Positions 45,841 through 54,903 are shown, counted from the first letter of the stretch. The stretch: 64,000 bases of DNA from Fodinibius sp041642155 (GCF_041642155.1 NZ_JBEPWZ010000001.1:1-64000); one strand, 5' to 3'. Program-made: numbers and translations. Notes: generated from the letters alone by a model not told the origin.

Positions 45841-46881
45841 ATGAGACCTGTGGATACCTCAATCGAACGTACGATACCATTCAGTACCGATCCCGCCCTT
45901 CGCCGGCGCTATATGATCCTGGACAGGGATATACCGGGCAACATGCGGTGGGGACTGCTGCTTGAAGAGCTCGATAAGCTGGCCGAAGATATCGCTCTTG
46001 ACTATGTGCACCAGTTTGAGCCCGGGGGACGCGTGGTTACGGCCGCGGTTGATGATATTGCCCTGCACGTGCCCGGAGATATCAACAAGGATGTCTTCCT
46101 GCGGGCGCGCATTAATTATGTGGGACGCACGTCTATGGAAGTTGGCATTCGCGTGGACCAGGACAAGGAGGCCAGGCACTCGCTGGCAGCCTGCTATTTT
46201 ACGATGGTGGCCCGGACCGGCAGGGACAATGATGCGGAGAGCCTGCCCATTCCGCCCCTGGAATATAAGAGCGCCATCGAAAAGGAGCGGTACGAAGCGG
46301 CTATTAAGCGCCGCAAAGCGTATCGCGAGCAGATCGACGCGCTGGAAGACCCGCCGAGCAAAGAGGAGTTCCACCACCTGCGGGCGCTGCACAAAGCGCA
46401 GGAAAAAGAGGATTTTGACGGGTTACTGGTCGGAAACCTGATACGGAACAGCATGGAGCGAATGTACCCGGATCAGGAAAATGTGCCCAAAAAGATTTTC
46501 GGCGGGTATGTCATTCGCCGCGCCTTTGAACTGTCATTGATGCATGCGGAAGAAATCGCCACCCACCGGCCGGTGTTTGTGCGGGTGAACCGCATTAACT
46601 TCCTGCAGCCCATCCGTATTGGCGATAAGCTGGATTTTACCAGCCGGATCGTCTACACCGGTGAGACGTCCATCAGTATTGAAATTGATATTGAACGCAC
46701 CAGCCTGGACAAGGTGACCCGGGCCCTTTCCAATACCTGTGTTTTCACGTTTGTGAATGTTGATCATAAAATGCAGCCCCAGCCGGTGCCCAAGGTATAT
46801 CCGACTACCTACGCCGAGGACGAGCGATACCTGAAAGCACGCCGTCGCCGTAAAGAACACCTCATTAATATCGGAAAGTAA
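45841..46881 (+). CDS. double-hotdog acyl-CoA thioesterase
   Basis: A 346-residue protein with two hotdog domains (about residues 25-130 and 210-320). Each has the ACOT9-like core: first PGNMRWGLLLEELDKLAEDI and TAAVDDIALHVPGDI; second KKIFGGYVIRRAFELSLMHA and VNRINFLQPIRIGDKL. Members hydrolyse acyl-CoA to free acid and CoA. Domains are joined by a charged helical linker (about 140-190). Monocistronic; start ATG 45841. Confidence 0.9.
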   Translation: MRPVDTSIERTIPFSTDPALRRRYMILDRDIPGNMRWGLLLEELDKLAEDIALDYVHQFEPGGRVVTAAVDDIALHVPGDINKDVFLRARINYVGRTSMEVGIRVDQDKEARHSLAACYFTMVARTGRDNDAESLPIPPLEYKSAIEKERYEAAIKRRKAYREQIDALEDPPSKEEFHHLRALHKAQEKEDFDGLLVGNLIRNSMERMYPDQENVPKKIFGGYVIRRAFELSLMHAEEIATHRPVFVRVNRINFLQPIRIGDKLDFTSRIVYTGETSISIEIDIERTSLDKVTRALSNTCVFTFVNVDHKMQPQPVPKVYPTTYAEDERYLKARRRRKEHLINIGK

Positions 46882-46910
46882 CCCCGGCGTGATCGTTCCC
46901 GTTGGTTACT
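46877..46910. terminator. inverted repeat AGTAACC/GGTTACT across the thioesterase stop
   Basis: Perfect 7-bp arms with a 20-base spacer, starting inside the stop codon of the thioesterase gene and lying before the convergent membrane protein gene (stop 46945). No U-tract. Confidence 0.3.
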
Positions 46911-46944
46911 ACTGGATACAACGCAGATTAATAGGTACCTGAAT

Positions 46945-47385
46945 TCAGTTGCCTATCGGAGGCCAGACGGACCAGGGAATGCGTATGAGGATGAATGCAA
47001 TACCCAATCCGTAATAGATGAGTAATTTCTTATATCGCGTGGCGTCGCCTGCTCCCCGCTTTGCTTTAGAATAACCGACGGTGATTAAAATAACGCCGAT
47101 GATCATGGTCAGCGGGTGCTCCAGCATATACAGCCGCGACATCGCATCCCCCATCGCTTCACCCGAAAAGTTCGATAGTCCCTGTGGAGAAATAAAATAC
47201 AACACCAGGCCAATCAGCAGCTGTAGATGCGCTGCAATAAGCCCCGCCAGCGATGCTTTCCGTACCTTTTCAGTGAAGGATTTTTTTTGTATAAAATTAA
47301 TGAGCGCATAGATAAAGGAAAACAGCAGGACGGCAAGCACAATGTAGGCTATGCCGGAATGCAGGTGTTGAAATCCGGTGTACAT
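46945..47385 (-). CDS. four-helix membrane protein (cytochrome-b-like annotation in relatives)
   Basis: A 146-residue integral membrane protein with four hydrophobic helices (about residues 10-30, 46-66, 89-106 and 122-140). Histidines H7, H9, H53 and H90 at helix ends could ligate heme, and similar Bacteroidota proteins are often labelled cytochrome B; this is not established. No enzyme partner is adjacent; it is divergent from the HMA-AraC regulator. Direct repeat ATTCTTTAC x2 lies in that divergent region (about 47477-47494). Confidence 0.75.
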   Translation of the reverse strand: MYTGFQHLHSGIAYIVLAVLLFSFIYALINFIQKKSFTEKVRKASLAGLIAAHLQLLIGLVLYFISPQGLSNFSGEAMGDAMSRLYMLEHPLTMIIGVILITVGYSKAKRGAGDATRYKKLLIYYGLGIAFILIRIPWSVWPPIGN

Positions 47386-47618
47386 AGGTCAGTTGATCTT
47401 ATTTAATTAGTTGTTGGGTTCCGCAATGGCCACTCAATAATAATCAAAGGACATGCAAAGCAAAAGTTATAGCAGAATTCTTTACATTCTTTACCTGTTT
47501 TCTGTTGCAGAGACCATATCAAATAGTTTACTTAACATGTTATGCGATTGATTTTAACCAACTTGTCAGCCCCTGAACGCTCCCTCTTAGCCACGGTAAA
47601 GAACCATTTCATCAGCTT

Positions 47619-48188
47619 ATGGATACGAAAAAAAACTTTCTCATAAAAAACATGGTGTGCAGTCACTGTGCAGAGGTACTGAAGGAAAAACTGGAAGAAA
47701 ACGGTTTCCGTGTACAAAAAATTGAGCTGGGGGAACTGCAGCTGGCGGGACCGGTCGATCAGACTGCCTATAAACGGCTGGTGTCGGTCGTGCGCAAAAA
47801 CGGCTTTGACATCATCAATGATGAAGCCAGCCAGATCGTAGAGCGTATCAAACATCTTATTATTGATCACATCCGTTCCAGCGAGCCGCTTAACGGCAAC
47901 CTCTCGGAATATCTTTCGGACCGTATCCACAAGGATTATCAGCAGCTCAGCCGGCTATTTTCCGCGGTAGAGGGAAAGTCCATCGAACGCTATTTCATCC
48001 TCCAAAAAATTGAGCGGGCTAAAGAACTCATCGTCTATGGCGAAAAGACACTCAGCGAAATAGCCTATGAATTGGACTACAGCAGCCAGCAGCATTTTTC
48101 GCGACAGTTTAAGAAAGAAACCGGCCTCGCGCCCTCTCATTTCAAGAATATAAAGGAGAACAAACGCACCTCCATCGATCAGCTGTAA
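47619..48188 (+). CDS. AraC-family regulator with N-terminal heavy-metal-associated domain
   Basis: A 189-residue regulator. Residues 5-70 are an HMA-like ferredoxin fold with the metal-binding C-x-x-C of NMVCSHCAEVL (C14, C17); residues 85-180 form a short AraC HTH (IERYFILQKIERAKELIVYG, LDYSSQQHFSRQFKKETGL). It probably senses Zn2+, Cd2+ or a similar ion and controls the P-type ATPase 232 bases downstream. The repeat element at 48266-48410 lies between them. Confidence 0.93.
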   Translation: MDTKKNFLIKNMVCSHCAEVLKEKLEENGFRVQKIELGELQLAGPVDQTAYKRLVSVVRKNGFDIINDEASQIVERIKHLIIDHIRSSEPLNGNLSEYLSDRIHKDYQQLSRLFSAVEGKSIERYFILQKIERAKELIVYGEKTLSEIAYELDYSSQQHFSRQFKKETGLAPSHFKNIKENKRTSIDQL

Positions 48189-48265
48189 CATAATCCTGCA
48201 CAAGATATACATAAAGATATAAGACCGTTCCCCGCTCTATCCCTATCTTACGGCCTGAATTTCTG

Positions 48266-48410
48266 GGGCTTTGAAAAGCCAGTCCCGAAGCATCGGGAAA
48301 TATCAAAGCCTGAGCGCCTTCAAAACCACCCCGTATAAAGCATATGTGAGGATATTGGATGCGCGAAAATACAGAGATTGAATCACAAAACTGATTTTCA
48401 AAGCTCTCTT
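48266..48410 (-). repeat. ~145-bp structured repeat, copy A (upstream of the P-type ATPase)
   Basis: Copy A reads, in gene-sense (plus) orientation, GCTTTGA...TCCCGA-AGCA-TCGGGA...TCAAAGC, so the outer pair (7 bp) encloses a 6-bp hairpin (48283-48298). Further blocks are shared with copy B: CGCGAAAATACAGAG and CTTTGAAAA-x-CCAGTCCCG. Its ends form terminal inverted repeats (GCTTTGAAAA at one end, TTTTCAAAGC at the other). It ends 10 bases before the ATPase start codon. Strand is given as minus because copies B and C are oriented plus. Confidence 0.75.
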
Positions 48411-48420
48411 TAAATACATA

Positions 48421-50367
48421 ATGGACCTTATTATCGCATTTATAAAAAAATATAAGGAAGCAGTCATCAGCGGCCTGTTGCTTGCCGCGGCGCTAACCGT
48501 CCAGTACGGTGCCGATTTTCCCAGCCGGCATTACCTGTACCTCCCGTTGTATGGCCTCTCGTACCTGGCAGTAGGGGGACCCGTTTGGCTGAAGGCTTTT
48601 TATTCCATAAAAGACGGCACAATATTCAGTGAATTCCTGCTAATGGGTATTGCTACCGTCGGGGCTTTTGCCATCGGTGAGTATGCCGAAGGGGTCGCCG
48701 TCATGCTTTTCTATATGATCGGCGAGTATGCCCAGCACGGGGCGGTGCACCGCGCCAAACATTCCATCAGGAAGCTGATCAATCAACAGCCGGATATAGC
48801 GGCGGTCGAACGGGGGGGCTCTACCGAGCAAGTCCATCCCTCAGCAGTTGAAAAGGGGGAGGTTATCCGGGTCAGGCCCGGAGAAAAAGTACCGCTGGAC
48901 GGCGAACTGCTCACGGAAAGAGCCTCCTTTAATACCGCAGCCCTGACGGGGGAATCCAAACCAATGGCACGCAAAGCCGGAGAAGAGGTCTGGGCGGGGT
49001 CCATCAACCAGGACGTGCCGGCACGTATTAGAGTCACCAGCGATTACGAGGATACCAGGCTGTCCCATATCCTTACCATGGTTCAGGAGGCGGCCCGGCG
49101 CAAGGCACCCACCCAGCGGTTTATGACAAAGTTTGCAAAAATCTATACCCCGGTGGTCGTGTGGCTGGCGGCAGCACTGACCTTTGTTCCCTATCTCGTT
49201 GTGGATGATTACGTGTTCCAGGATTGGTTTTATCGTGCACTCATTTTCCTCGTTGTTTCCTGTCCCTGCGGACTGGTTATCTCCATTCCCCTCGGTTACT
49301 TTGGCGGCATTGGTGCGGCCTCGCAAAACGGTATCCTGCTCAAGGGTTCCGACTTCCTGGATCAGCTTCGAAAGATGACGATGCTGTTCATGGACAAAAC
49401 CGGAACCCTTACCGAAGGCACCTTTGAGGTGCGGGAGGTCCACCCCCGGAACGGCTTTGACCGGGAGGAGCTTTTGCGGTTAGCGGCTTCCCTGGAACAG
49501 CACTCCACTCATCCGATCGCAAAAGCTATTTTGGACTATGCGACCGGACAACCGTTGCAACCGGTGCAGCGGCAGCAGGAGAGTCCGGGCAAGGGGTTGC
49601 AGGGAGAGGTCGGCACGCGCAACATACTGGTAGGAAACAGCGACTGGCTGGCCGAACATGGTGTAACGTACAGCGGAAATGGATTAGATGAAGCCTATAC
49701 ATACGTGCATGTGGCTATTGAGGGAGTCCACGCCGGAACCATCGGTATTGCCGATCGAATAAAAGACGACAGTAAAAAAGCAATCGAAGAGCTTCGCGGG
49801 CTGGGAATCAGCGAGCTTATCATGCTGTCCGGCGACAACCAGGAAGTGGTCGATGGGATAGCCCGGAAACTGGGACTGGACAAGGCGTATGGCAATCTGC
49901 TACCGGACGAAAAATACCGGCATGTGGAGGAGGCGTTGCAACCGGGCCGTACGGTTGGCTTTATCGGGGACGGCGTAAATGATGCCCCGGTCATCACCCT
50001 CGCCGATATCGGCATCGCCATGGGAGGGATCGGTTCCGATGCCACCGTAGAGACTGCGGACGTCGTCATTCAGACCGACCAGCCGTCCAAAATACCCCTG
50101 GCCATCGATATTGCTCAATTCACGCACCGCGTGGTATGGCAGAACATAGGTTTTGCCCTGGGGATTAAAATCCTGGTCATGGTCATGGCTACGCTGGGGA
50201 TGGCAACTATGTGGGAGGCCATTTTTGCGGATGTGGGAGTCGCCCTCCTCGCTATTGCGAACGCCATCCGCATTCAATACCATTACACGGATGAAGAATT
50301 CAGCCTTAGTCCCCCTGCGGATCCTTCAACAAAAGAAGAACCCGCCCAGGCTGACTGCTGCTGTTAG
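48421..50367 (+). CDS. Zn2+/Cd2+-type P1B ATPase without N-terminal metal-binding domain
   Basis: A 648-residue heavy-metal exporter. It starts directly in membrane helix 1 with no HMA domain. Visible motifs: TGES in ALTGESKPM, CPC in SCPCGLVISIP, phosphorylation site DKTGTLTEG, HP in HSTHPIAKAI and GDGVNDAPVITLADIGIAMG. The TM8 segment ADVGVALLAIANAIRI with an Asp-x-Gly fits the Zn/Cd/Pb group. The C-terminus ends CCC (QADCCC), probably a metal ligand cluster. The missing HMA domain has a counterpart in the neighbouring regulator. Confidence 0.95.
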   Translation: MDLIIAFIKKYKEAVISGLLLAAALTVQYGADFPSRHYLYLPLYGLSYLAVGGPVWLKAFYSIKDGTIFSEFLLMGIATVGAFAIGEYAEGVAVMLFYMIGEYAQHGAVHRAKHSIRKLINQQPDIAAVERGGSTEQVHPSAVEKGEVIRVRPGEKVPLDGELLTERASFNTAALTGESKPMARKAGEEVWAGSINQDVPARIRVTSDYEDTRLSHILTMVQEAARRKAPTQRFMTKFAKIYTPVVVWLAAALTFVPYLVVDDYVFQDWFYRALIFLVVSCPCGLVISIPLGYFGGIGAASQNGILLKGSDFLDQLRKMTMLFMDKTGTLTEGTFEVREVHPRNGFDREELLRLAASLEQHSTHPIAKAILDYATGQPLQPVQRQQESPGKGLQGEVGTRNILVGNSDWLAEHGVTYSGNGLDEAYTYVHVAIEGVHAGTIGIADRIKDDSKKAIEELRGLGISELIMLSGDNQEVVDGIARKLGLDKAYGNLLPDEKYRHVEEALQPGRTVGFIGDGVNDAPVITLADIGIAMGGIGSDATVETADVVIQTDQPSKIPLAIDIAQFTHRVVWQNIGFALGIKILVMVMATLGMATMWEAIFADVGVALLAIANAIRIQYHYTDEEFSLSPPADPSTKEEPAQADCCC

Positions 50368-50542
50368 CAGCGTTGTTTACAATCATGGTGATCAGGAGTA
50401 TAAATGTATACTCATATGCTTAACTCCCTTATTCCGGGTATGATAACCGGTCCATCACCCGGCCGTTTTTCGTGCTGATTGCTCTTCGATTCCCACTGGT
50501 GAACCACTAACAGGCTCACATTATGAATTCTTTACCCCGTTT

Positions 50543-51085
50543 TTAGAATCCGGACAGTATCTTCAAATACTTCTCTTCCATCTCACGGTGCACCGACCAG
50601 AATCCCCGGGGCATCCGATCATTAAGACGGGCGGACAAGATACCCAGGTGCGTATGCCAGCCGCTGGCCACGCTGGCGAGCATATCGGGATCGTCTCCGA
50701 GCCGGCGATGCGTTAATGTCAGCCGGACTTTTTCTCCCTCGGGAGTCAGCTCAAACGTGACTTCCGACTCTTCGCCCGTCCCCTCTCCCCAAGTGTAACT
50801 GAGCAGGCGGGGAGGATCGTACCGGGTAACACGACCGGTAAAACCGGTGCCGTCTTTCATGTGCTTGTATTTGTCGGGCGGCTGTTCATCATGGGGAGAA
50901 AGCGTGTCGTGCCGGAAACGCAGCTCCACCTTCCCGCCCACACGGGGTTCCACCACGCCGGCAGCCAGCCACTTTGCCTTTTTACCGGATTCCGTCAGAT
51001 AGGCCCACACACGCTCGATCGGCCCGGGTAATAGCCGTTCAAATCGAATGGTGCCCGTTTCTGTAAAGATGCCGTAATTATTCAT
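50543..51085 (-). CDS. SRPBCC/AHSA1-family protein
   Basis: A 180-residue START-like protein: FERLLPGPIERVWAYLTESG, KAKWLAAGVVEPRVGGKVEL, LTLTHRRLGDD and a C-terminal HTHLGILSARLND. These proteins resemble the activator domain of Hsp90 co-chaperone Aha1 but usually bind unknown small ligands. It is the last of four same-strand genes headed by an ArsR regulator, so probably controlled by it. Confidence 0.88.
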   Translation of the reverse strand: MNNYGIFTETGTIRFERLLPGPIERVWAYLTESGKKAKWLAAGVVEPRVGGKVELRFRHDTLSPHDEQPPDKYKHMKDGTGFTGRVTRYDPPRLLSYTWGEGTGEESEVTFELTPEGEKVRLTLTHRRLGDDPDMLASVASGWHTHLGILSARLNDRMPRGFWSVHREMEEKYLKILSGF

Positions 51086-51188
51086 TGTTATTTTTCATTT
51101 TATTATTGAACTGCGTGCAAAAAAAAGAGCTTTACACGACATTAAACGGAGGCTTTCTGTATGGTTCCCGGTACCTGTCCCGAGTTGC

Positions 51189-51608
51189 TTACTCAAAATT
51201 TAACGGCCCGAAATTCAACTGCCAGGAGACCCCGAGCCGGTCGTTTACCCAGCCGAACCTGGTGCTGAATCCATAGTTGTCGAGCGGCATCGCCACTTCG
51301 CCGCCATCACTCAGCTTGTCGAATAGTGCTTTAAGCTCTTCTTCCGAATCGCATTCAACAAACAACGATATAGAGGGGGTGAACGTAAAATCATGCTCAA
51401 TATAACTATCGAATGCCATGTATCGTCGCCCCTTCAGGGTAAATACGGCATTCTGCACGGTGCCTTCGGCTTCCGGCCCTCCCGGTCCCCCGGGCCCGTA
51501 TTTTTTGATTCTCACAATTTCAGAGTCATCGAAAAGTGATATGTAAAAGGTTATCGCTTCTTCTGCGTCGCCTTCAAACATCAGGAAGGTGGTAATTTTT
51601 GGATTCAT
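51189..51608 (-). CDS. VOC family protein (PhnB-like)
   Basis: A 139-residue vicinal-oxygen-chelate fold protein of the PhnB/3-demethylubiquinone-like group: KITTFLMFEGDAEEAITFYI, IVRIKKYGPG, MAFDSYIEHDFTFTPSISLF, and the closing RFGWVNDRLGVSWQLNFGP. The usual metal-binding His pattern is not obvious. Frequently found with SRPBCC and ArsR genes as here; function unknown. Confidence 0.9.
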   Translation of the reverse strand: MNPKITTFLMFEGDAEEAITFYISLFDDSEIVRIKKYGPGGPGGPEAEGTVQNAVFTLKGRRYMAFDSYIEHDFTFTPSISLFVECDSEEELKALFDKLSDGGEVAMPLDNYGFSTRFGWVNDRLGVSWQLNFGPLNFE

Positions 51609-51659
51609 GTCTTGGGTGTTTTATGGGTTGGGTGTCCATCTTGCATAGAATTATTTTTT

Positions 51660-52073
51660 TCAACTACCTATTAATAGTTTGTTCAGTTTGCCGAGCATAT
51701 AACTCAAGCCCTCTTGGGTACGGTCTTTATATTCTTCCCATTTGGGATCCAAGGTGTGAACGAGAGTCAGCCGGCATCCGCTTTCAGCAGGTAGAATCGT
51801 GATAGTCACTACGCTCTCATCTCCGGCCTCAACATCAACACCCCAGGTGAAAACCAGCCGGTTCGGGCGTTGAATTTCCCGATAGGTGCCCATATGGTTG
51901 ATTCTCTGGCCATCCCGGTCCACTACATAAGAGAACTGTCCGCCTTCCCATTCCAGGGTTTTCCAAGGTTCAACCCGGCCGCTGCTTTTAGTGAACCAGA
52001 ATGTTGAAGTGATATCCGGATTGATCATCGCTTCAAAAACCTCTTCAACGGGCTTTCGGATAAGCATTTGCAC
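51660..52073 (-). CDS. SRPBCC/AHSA1-family protein, ArsR-linked
   Basis: A 137-residue START-like protein: MLIRKPVEEVFEAMINPDIT, STFWFTKSSGRVEPW, and a final helix. The given start is GTG 52073; ATG 52067 is also in frame. Relatives start about ten residues earlier, and the open frame upstream reads ISTQNPPLVQVQ, with ATA (52101-52103) where an initiator Met would be expected. It follows the ArsR gene by 50 bases and is probably repressed by it. Confidence 0.85.
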   Translation of the reverse strand: MQMLIRKPVEEVFEAMINPDITSTFWFTKSSGRVEPWKTLEWEGGQFSYVVDRDGQRINHMGTYREIQRPNRLVFTWGVDVEAGDESVVTITILPAESGCRLTLVHTLDPKWEEYKDRTQEGLSYMLGKLNKLLIGS

Positions 52074-52122
52074 TTGTACGAGTGGTGGATTTTGTGTACT
52101 TATAAAACTGTCTGTTTATCGA

Positions 52123-52446
52123 TTAGTCATTTTTGTTGTTGTCTTCCTCGGCCAAAGCCGCTTCCAGGGCATCCAGCTTTTGAGACCAGAATCTGTGATA
52201 GCGTGCCGTCCATTCCGCCACCTCTCGCAGCTTGCGGGGATCGGACCGGTATAACCGTTTACGGCCCTTTTTTCGAATCACGACCAATCCACACTCATCC
52301 AGAATCTTCAGATGCTTGGAAACAGCCGGCCGCGACATTTCAAAGTTACTGGCTACATCTTTAACCGGAAGCGACTGATCCGCCAGCAGATCGATAATCT
52401 CACGCCGCGTCGGATCGGCGATGGCCTGGAAAACATCTCGTTGCAT
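52123..52446 (-). CDS. ArsR-family transcriptional repressor
   Basis: A 107-residue winged-helix regulator: MQRDVFQAIADPTRREIIDL, KDVASNFEMSRPAVSKHLKI (recognition helix), LVVIRKKGRKRLYR (wing). No CxC metal motif of metal-sensing ArsR proteins is visible, so it belongs to the group paired with SRPBCC genes. It heads an operon with two SRPBCC genes and a VOC gene. Two identical-style palindromes upstream (52473-52488, 52499-52514) are its probable operators. Confidence 0.95.
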   Translation of the reverse strand: MQRDVFQAIADPTRREIIDLLADQSLPVKDVASNFEMSRPAVSKHLKILDECGLVVIRKKGRKRLYRSDPRKLREVAEWTARYHRFWSQKLDALEAALAEEDNNKND

Positions 52447-52472
52447 ATATATCAGGGATTAAGCATATTTAC

Positions 52473-52488
52473 GTAACTGTTCGGTTAC
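52473..52488. promoter_or_regulatory. ArsR operator, proximal copy
   Basis: GTAACTGTTCGGTTAC, with perfect GTAAC/GTTAC arms, starts 27 bases upstream of the ArsR start codon. It matches the distal copy at 13 of 16 positions. Confidence 0.7.
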
Positions 52489-52498
52489 TAATTTACAT

Positions 52499-52514
52499 GT
52501 AACTGATCAGTTAC
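52499..52514. promoter_or_regulatory. ArsR operator, distal copy (perfect palindrome)
   Basis: GTAACTGATCAGTTAC is an exact 16-bp palindrome, 26 bases centre to centre from the proximal copy. Two sites in this arrangement are expected to bind two ArsR dimers and cover the promoter. Confidence 0.8.
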
Positions 52515-52755
52515 GCAAATCTTTTTTCGTCTGACAAACTATTTCCGTTGAATTATTCTGCCAGGAGCAACCAGAATCAACGGTGATAAACGCCCCCAAA
52601 CATACCGTATGGGGGATATCGCTGATAGATGGGGAAACCCAAATCCGGACCGTGAAAAGTATGTCAAATATGCTATCTTTTACCGATGGTAACTGTAGCT
52701 TCCTATTTTGCATAGCACAAAGCAGCGGTGTAAGAAAGTAAGACCCCCATTTATT

Positions 52756-54903
52756 ATGAATTGCCCTAAGTCATTATTACTTCTTTTGATGTCAGCCTCA
52801 ATCATTTCATGCGACGTTAAACAATCCCAACAAGAAGTTGCTCCTGTCGAGTTAAAATCCTATCCCCGGACTGACAAGAATACAACGGTGGTGGATGATT
52901 ATTTTGGCACAGAGGTGCCCGATCCCTACCGCTGGCTGGAAAATGATACCTCGGCGGCCACCGCCAAATGGGTAGAAGCGCAAAACGAAGTGACCTTTGA
53001 CTATCTCTCGCAAATCTCTTTCCGATCTCCACTTCGGGAGCGTATTGAAGAGTTATGGAACTATGAAAAATACAGCGCCCCGTTCAAAGAGGGCGGGTGG
53101 ACATACTTCTATAAAAACGACGGGCTGCAAAATCATTCGGTGCTCTATCGCCAGCAGGACGATAGCGAGCCGGAGGTATTTCTGGATCCCAATACGTTTT
53201 CCGAAGATGGAACCACCTCGCTGGCCGGCATCAGCTTTACCAAAGACGGAAGCCAGGCGGCTTATATGATCTCCGAGGGCGGTTCGGACTGGCGCAAGGC
53301 GATCGTTGTGGATACGGAAACCAAAGAGCAGGTCGGTGATACGCTGAGAGATCTCAAATTTACAGGTATCGCCTGGAAAGGAAACGAGGGCTTCTACTAC
53401 AGCAGCTACGACAAACCCGATGAAGGCAGCGCCCTTTCAGCCATGACGGACCAGCATACACTGTATTATCATGAGCTGGGTACGCTCCAAAGTGAAGACA
53501 AATTGATTTTCGGAGGCTCCGAAACACCCCGGCGGTATATCGGGGCATCAGTAACGGAAGACCAGCGTTTCCTGGTTATTTCCGCCGCCCACTCAACCAG
53601 CGGAAACGAGCTTTATATTAAGGATCTCAGCAATCCGGATAGCCCGATTATGCCAGTGGTTAAGAATATGGACCACGAACACAGCGTCCTTGCCAGCGAG
53701 GGCGATACCCTGTACATTCAGACAAATCTCGATGCTCCCAATGAGCGCGTGATAACGGCGGAGGCAGCCGATCCGGGCCCTGAAAACTGGACTGACCTTA
53801 TTCCGGAGACCGACAACGTATTGGATGCTTCTACCGGAGGGGGCAAGATTTTTGCTCATTACCTGGAGGACGCCACTTCTCTGGTGCAGCAATACGGAAT
53901 GGATGGAGAGCTGGAGCGTACGATTGATCTTCCGGGCATGGGGTCGGCCCGGGGATTTAGCACAAAGAGAGAGGAAGACGAACTGTACTATACGTTTACC
54001 TCTTATATTTATCCGCCGACGATTTTCCACTATGATATTGCCTCGGGAGCGTCCGAAGTATACAAGGAATCCGGCGTGGACTTTGATCCGGAGCAGTACG
54101 AATCGAAGCAGGTGTTTTTCACCTCCAGGGACGGCACCCGCGTTCCTATGATTATCACGCACAAAAAAGGAGTGGAACGCAATGGCGAAAACCCTGCCCT
54201 CTTATACGGATATGGCGGATTTAACATCAGTCTCACCGCTTCTTTCAGCGTGGCTAATATCATCTTACTGGAAAACGGCGGCATTTATGCCGTTCCCAAC
54301 CTGCGGGGCGGTGGAGAGTATGGCAAAGAGTGGCATGAAGCCGGCACCAGGATGGACAAGCAAAATGTGTTCGATGATTTTATCGCCGCCGCCGAGTATC
54401 TGATTGATAACAACTATACGTCGTCCGAGTACCTGGGTATTTCGGGACGTTCAAACGGGGGGCTGCTCGTGGGAGCTGCGATGACGCAGCGTCCCGATCT
54501 CTTTAAAGTCGCCTTGCCCGGCGTAGGCGTGCTGGATATGCTGCGCTATCACCAGTTTACGGCCGGGGCGGGCTGGGCATCGGATTATGGTACCGTCGAT
54601 GACTCGGAAGAGATGTTTAAGTACCTCTACGATTATTCGCCCTATCATTCGCTGGAACCCGGCACGGAATATCCGGCAACGCTTGTCACGACGGCCGACC
54701 ACGATGACCGGGTGGTGCCGGCACATTCGTTCAAATTTGCCGCCCGTCTTCAGGAATACCATGAGGGGGAAAACCCGGTGCTTATCCGTATCGAAACCAA
54801 AGCGGGTCACGGCGCCGGCAAACCGACCTCCATGGTTATTGTCGAGCATGCTGATACCTGGTCCTTTTTCTTCCAGAATGTTGGTGTGGCTCCCGGGTAT
54901 TAG
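52756..54903 (+). CDS. prolyl oligopeptidase family serine protease (S9A), lipoprotein
   Basis: A ~715-residue peptidase; ATG 52756 gives a lipoprotein signal ending in SIISC (an upstream TTG at 52708 is less likely). An N-terminal seven-bladed propeller (DPYRWLENDTSAATAKWVEA onward) precedes the alpha/beta-hydrolase domain with nucleophile S566 in SGRSNGGLL, Asp in TTADHDDRVVPAHS and His in AGHGAGKPT. It cleaves short proline-containing peptides, here probably in the periplasm or on the outer membrane. Single gene. Confidence 0.96.
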   Translation: MNCPKSLLLLLMSASIISCDVKQSQQEVAPVELKSYPRTDKNTTVVDDYFGTEVPDPYRWLENDTSAATAKWVEAQNEVTFDYLSQISFRSPLRERIEELWNYEKYSAPFKEGGWTYFYKNDGLQNHSVLYRQQDDSEPEVFLDPNTFSEDGTTSLAGISFTKDGSQAAYMISEGGSDWRKAIVVDTETKEQVGDTLRDLKFTGIAWKGNEGFYYSSYDKPDEGSALSAMTDQHTLYYHELGTLQSEDKLIFGGSETPRRYIGASVTEDQRFLVISAAHSTSGNELYIKDLSNPDSPIMPVVKNMDHEHSVLASEGDTLYIQTNLDAPNERVITAEAADPGPENWTDLIPETDNVLDASTGGGKIFAHYLEDATSLVQQYGMDGELERTIDLPGMGSARGFSTKREEDELYYTFTSYIYPPTIFHYDIASGASEVYKESGVDFDPEQYESKQVFFTSRDGTRVPMIITHKKGVERNGENPALLYGYGGFNISLTASFSVANIILLENGGIYAVPNLRGGGEYGKEWHEAGTRMDKQNVFDDFIAAAEYLIDNNYTSSEYLGISGRSNGGLLVGAAMTQRPDLFKVALPGVGVLDMLRYHQFTAGAGWASDYGTVDDSEEMFKYLYDYSPYHSLEPGTEYPATLVTTADHDDRVVPAHSFKFAARLQEYHEGENPVLIRIETKAGHGAGKPTSMVIVEHADTWSFFFQNVGVAPGY

